A stretch of DNA of 64,000 nt, from the NCBI GenBank assembly GCA_913057435.1, contig CAJXNY010000004.1:62001-126000 (forward strand), written 5' to 3'. This stretch comes from an uncultured Oceanospirillaceae bacterium (GTDB lineage: Bacteria; Pseudomonadota; Gammaproteobacteria; Pseudomonadales; Balneatricaceae). A program made the position numbers and the translations under genes. The notes under the pieces are model-generated. The model was not told the DNA's origin, searched no databases, and saw only the letters and a program-made list of their open reading frames with translations. Numbering within the stretch: the first letter of the stretch is position 1; each line of letters starts with the position of its first letter. Below, one piece after another: positions 61,242-64,000 of this stretch.

Positions 61242-63107
61242 ATGAAATTCAGCCATAAAATTATTCTGGCCGTTTCTCTGATTCTGGTATTGGCACTGTC
61301 CGTATCAGCGATCAATCAGACCACCCAGGTCAGCCAGAGCATGGAAGATCAGATCGAGGGCAGTGTCGCTGAAATTATCAGCGGGATCACCCAGACCGTT
61401 GATGCAACATTGCAAGGCTACATCAGCCAGGCAACGCTGGTAACAGACCTGTCAGCACAAGCCTCAAATAGCGATGCGGTTGCCGCCATTATCCGTCAGC
61501 CCCAGCTTTCCAGCGACTTTATTATGGTCGGTATAGGCTATGAAGATGGCAGCGCGGTGATCAGTGATCAGAACTGGGCTCGCCCCGCCGACTGGGATCC
61601 CCGTCGCCGCTCCTGGTATCAACTGGCCCGGCAACAAGGCCGTACCTCGATCACAGAACCCTATGAAGATGCAGGTACCGGTGAAATTCTCATCTCCGTC
61701 GCCGCCCCCATGCGTCAACAGGGCCAGTTCAATGGTGCCTCTTTTTTTGATGTTAGTCTGACCGGCCTGGCCAAGACCATTAACAGCTTTAATCTGATGG
61801 ATGCAGGTTTTGCCTTTATGGTCGGCGCAAACGGCAACACGATCTCTCATCCCGATGCCAGCCTCAATGGTAAGCCCCTGAGCCAGTACATACCTGATGG
61901 CACCGTTCGCGAAGGGCTGCAGCGTATTGAGATGGACGGCAAGCACTATGACCTGTTCTTTCAGAAAGTCGACAGCATGCCCTGGTATGTGGGTGTCCTG
62001 CTCAACAGTGACACCCTGTTAAGCGTGGTTGATGAGCTGAATATGGACAGCCTGATTATTACCCTGATCTCGGTACTGATCAGCGTCATCGCATTGACCA
62101 TGATCCTCAAACACCTGATGCGTCCAATCTACAACCTGGAGCATGCACTGCATGATATCGCAGCGGGCGACGGTGACCTGACCCGCCAGCTGGATACCAA
62201 CTGCGAGCCTGAGTTTGCTGCCCTGGCCGGCCACTTCAACACCTTTACCACCCGCCTGCGCGGCCTGATTCAGGATGTTATCAGCGCCAGCGATCAAATC
62301 AATCTGGCCACCCGGCAATCCGCCAAAGGCGCCCATGCCTCCAGTCAGGATATGGGCCGCCAGCTGGGTGAGCTGGAAATGCTGGCTGCAGCCATGAATG
62401 AGATGGCTGCAAGCTCGATCCAGGTTGCCGGTAATGCGCGCCAGGCTGCCGTTGCCGTCCAGAGTGCAGAAAACTCGGTGGCCCAGGGTGGGCTCTCCCT
62501 GCAACAGACCAGTGAATCGATCAGCCACCTGTCTGAACATGTGGACGAAGCGGTGAATGTTGTACGCACACTGGAAAGCGCTTCGGATAACATCGAGTCA
62601 ATTCTCTCCGTTATCAACGATATTGCCGATCAGACTAACCTGCTGGCGTTGAACGCAGCCATCGAGGCAGCCCGTGCGGGCGAGCAAGGCCGGGGCTTTG
62701 CCGTGGTGGCTGACGAGGTACGCACTCTGGCTCACCGTACAACGGAATCCACCAAAGAGATTCGCCAGATGATCGAGCAACTGCAAAATGGTACTCGCAC
62801 AGCGGTACAGACCATGACCAGCAGTAAAGATGTGGTGGTTAATGCCGTGGAGCGCGCCCAAAGCCTGGCCGATTCATTCGCAGACATCACCGCCTCGATG
62901 CACCAGATCACCGAAATGAACGCGCAGATTGCTTCGGCTGCCGAGCAGCAGAGCGCGGTATCCGAGGAGATCAACCAGAGTACGGTACAGCTGCGCGATA
63001 TCTGCGCTTCGGTATCCGAACGGGCGCAACAGACCAATGGCGAGCTGGACACACAGCTGAGCCATGTTGAAACTCAGAAACGGGCACTGGGTCACTTCAG
63101 TATCTGA
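61242..63107 (+). CDS. Methyl-accepting chemotaxis protein with dCache_1 amino-acid sensor
   Basis: A 621-residue chemoreceptor. Helix 1 is at about 7-25, a dCache_1 periplasmic domain at about 30-265, helix 2 at about 268-290, then HAMP and the signalling domain ([40 protein letters not shown]). The dCache pocket shows the amino-acid motif: Arg123, Trp125, Tyr126 (RRRSWYQLA), Tyr141 and Asp143 (YEDAGTGEI), and Asp170 (FFDVSL). The first Tyr of the consensus is Trp here. Amino acids are therefore the probable ligands. GTAAGAG precedes the ATG. Confidence 0.94.
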   Translation: MKFSHKIILAVSLILVLALSVSAINQTTQVSQSMEDQIEGSVAEIISGITQTVDATLQGYISQATLVTDLSAQASNSDAVAAIIRQPQLSSDFIMVGIGYEDGSAVISDQNWARPADWDPRRRSWYQLARQQGRTSITEPYEDAGTGEILISVAAPMRQQGQFNGASFFDVSLTGLAKTINSFNLMDAGFAFMVGANGNTISHPDASLNGKPLSQYIPDGTVREGLQRIEMDGKHYDLFFQKVDSMPWYVGVLLNSDTLLSVVDELNMDSLIITLISVLISVIALTMILKHLMRPIYNLEHALHDIAAGDGDLTRQLDTNCEPEFAALAGHFNTFTTRLRGLIQDVISASDQINLATRQSAKGAHASSQDMGRQLGELEMLAAAMNEMAASSIQVAGNARQAAVAVQSAENSVAQGGLSLQQTSESISHLSEHVDEAVNVVRTLESASDNIESILSVINDIADQTNLLALNAAIEAARAGEQGRGFAVVADEVRTLAHRTTESTKEIRQMIEQLQNGTRTAVQTMTSSKDVVVNAVERAQSLADSFADITASMHQITEMNAQIASAAEQQSAVSEEINQSTVQLRDICASVSERAQQTNGELDTQLSHVETQKRALGHFSI

Positions 63108-63120
63108 CCCAATAGCTATC

Positions 63121-63150
63121 CCTCCCCCGGCCTGATCAGGCCCGGGGGAT
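63121..63150. terminator. GC-rich hairpin between converging genes
   Basis: CCCCCGGCC (63124-63132) and GGCCCGGGGG (63139-63148) flank TGATCA. It overlaps the end of the pseudouridine synthase gene. No U tract on either side, so termination is uncertain. Confidence 0.4.
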
Positions 63151-63840
63151 ACCGACGCTGGCAACCTCTGCAGACGTCAACGCCCGACAGCTGCCCACCG
63201 CCAGCGCAGGGTCCAGCACAATCGTCCCCATCGCTTCACGGTGCAAGGACGTCACCATATTATCCACCTGCTGAAACATCCTTTTCACCTGATGGTAACG
63301 GCCTTCATAGATCGTCAACCGCGCTTCACAAGGCCCTAATACTTCAAGCTGTGCCGGTTGGGTTTTGATGCCTTCTGGCTCCAGTACGACTCCCGCTGCA
63401 AACACCCCGGCCGTATTCTCAGTAATGGGCCATAACGTCTCCAGCCGGTAAATCTTCGCTATTTTCTGCTCCGGCGCGGTCAGCTGACGCGACCAGAGGC
63501 CATCGTTGGTCAGGATCAGCAAACCTGAACTGTGCAAATCCAGCCGCCCACCAATATGCAATTGCTCGCGTAATTCCGCCGGTATCAGCTCCATCACCGT
63601 CTGATGCTCCGGGTCACGGGTCGCACTCAGGTAGCCCGCCGGTTTATTCAGCATCAGATAGTGGGGCTGGCGCCGTTGCAACAACACCCCTTCCAGTTCC
63701 ACAGTACAAAAAGGCGTCACCGCATAGCGACCATCCTTCACCACAGCATCAGCGACGCTCACCCGGCCGGCCGCGACCAGATAACGGGCCTGCTTCTGGC
63801 TATACTCGGTATGTTTACAGATAAATCGGTCCAGTCTCAT
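63136..63840 (-). CDS. rsuA: RsuA-family 16S rRNA pseudouridine synthase
   Basis: A 234-residue pseudouridine synthase of the RsuA/RluB/E/F family. An S4 RNA-binding domain is at residues 1-55 (MRLDRFICKHTEYSQKQARYLV), then the catalytic domain with GGRLDLHSSGLLILTNDG; the Asp of GRLD is the catalytic residue. RLTIYEGRYHQVKRMFQ is the conserved C-terminal block. RsuA modifies U516 of 16S rRNA in E. coli; RsuA fits best by length and the S4 domain, but paralogues are hard to separate. Start ATG 63840. Confidence 0.85.
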   Translation of the reverse strand: MRLDRFICKHTEYSQKQARYLVAAGRVSVADAVVKDGRYAVTPFCTVELEGVLLQRRQPHYLMLNKPAGYLSATRDPEHQTVMELIPAELREQLHIGGRLDLHSSGLLILTNDGLWSRQLTAPEQKIAKIYRLETLWPITENTAGVFAAGVVLEPEGIKTQPAQLEVLGPCEARLTIYEGRYHQVKRMFQQVDNMVTSLHREAMGTIVLDPALAVGSCRALTSAEVASVGIPRA

Positions 63841-63939
63841 AGCGCGGCATTATGCCAGTTCATCAACCCGCTGTCCGGCTTGCCTCAGGGCGACACAACA
63901 CCGATACTGCCTGTCGAAAATGTACCGACAGGAAAGACC

Positions 63940-64000
63940 ATGAGCGTAATCTGCGACGATAAAGTAGTGCAGTTCCATTATCAGCTGACTGACACTGATA
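63940..64000 (+). CDS. FKBP-type peptidyl-prolyl isomerase, 5' end only (SlyD-like)
   Basis: The first 20 codons read MSVICDDKVVQFHYQLTDTD, close to the N-terminus of SlyD-type FKBP prolyl isomerases (a KxVxxxYQLxxxxG strand). AGGAAAG lies 5 nt upstream of the ATG. The gene runs out of the window, so domain content and metal-binding tail cannot be checked. Confidence 0.6.
   Translation, partial: MSVICDDKVVQFHYQLTDTD

Overview
The window looks like a chromosomal segment of a marine-type gammaproteobacterium, most like the Oceanospirillaceae (Marinobacterium/Amphritea/Neptunomonas-like). This is inferred from gene order (rnpB - rsmI / lpoA - yraN - diaA - dolP; rplM - rpsI - petABC - sspAB), an abundance of chemoreceptors, and a GC-rich coding style with AT-rich intergenic islands. 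No tRNA, rRNA, integrase, insertion sequence or CRISPR array was found.
Layout. (1) 0.3-18.1 kb, mostly housekeeping: RNase P RNA, rsmI, the lpoA-yraN-diaA-dolP operon, sspA/sspB, the cytochrome bc1 operon, rplM-rpsI, zapE, an lrgAB pair, a GDT1/TMEM165 family transporter, a phosphopantetheinyl transferase, a SPOR-like protein, an isochorismatase-fold hydrolase, a GlxA-type AraC regulator, an Ap4A phosphorylase and an OsmC protein. (2) 18.4-22.0 kb, accessory: an unrecognised two-gene operon, a chemoreceptor and a small unknown basic protein. (3) 22.0-48.6 kb: a complete-looking type VI secretion system (T6SS) on the minus strand. From promoter to 3' end it reads small leader gene, tssB-tssC fusion, hcp, tssE, tssF, tssG, vgrG, DUF2169-pentapeptide, pentapeptide, DUF3540, DUF4150 (PAAR-like), tssJ, tssK, tssL, tssM, tssA, then two tandem M91/NleD-like zinc-metallopeptidase candidate effectors and a GNAT gene. 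A sigma-54 enhancer-binding protein lies just upstream, and a well-matched -24/-12 promoter sits before the leader gene. (4) 49.5-51.4 kb: a cytochrome P460 - ECF sigma - anti-sigma operon with an ECF-like promoter. (5) 51.6-64 kb: an SLC13 transporter, a NIT-domain chemoreceptor, an NMT1-GGDEF fusion, an amino-acid ABC transporter, folX, a dCache chemoreceptor, an RsuA-family pseudouridine synthase and the start of an FKBP-type prolyl isomerase.
Most unusual points. The T6SS sheath is encoded as one fused TssB-TssC polypeptide, and no clpV (tssH) ATPase gene is present in the cluster. VgrG ends in a long low-complexity repeat tail and is followed by an adaptor module of pentapeptide/DUF2169/DUF3540/DUF4150 proteins. 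The two candidate effectors resemble host-targeting zinc proteases and have no evident immunity genes. REP/REPIN palindromes separate the T6SS core from the effectors. An 870-bp AT-rich intergenic region carries several DnaA-box-like 9-mers.
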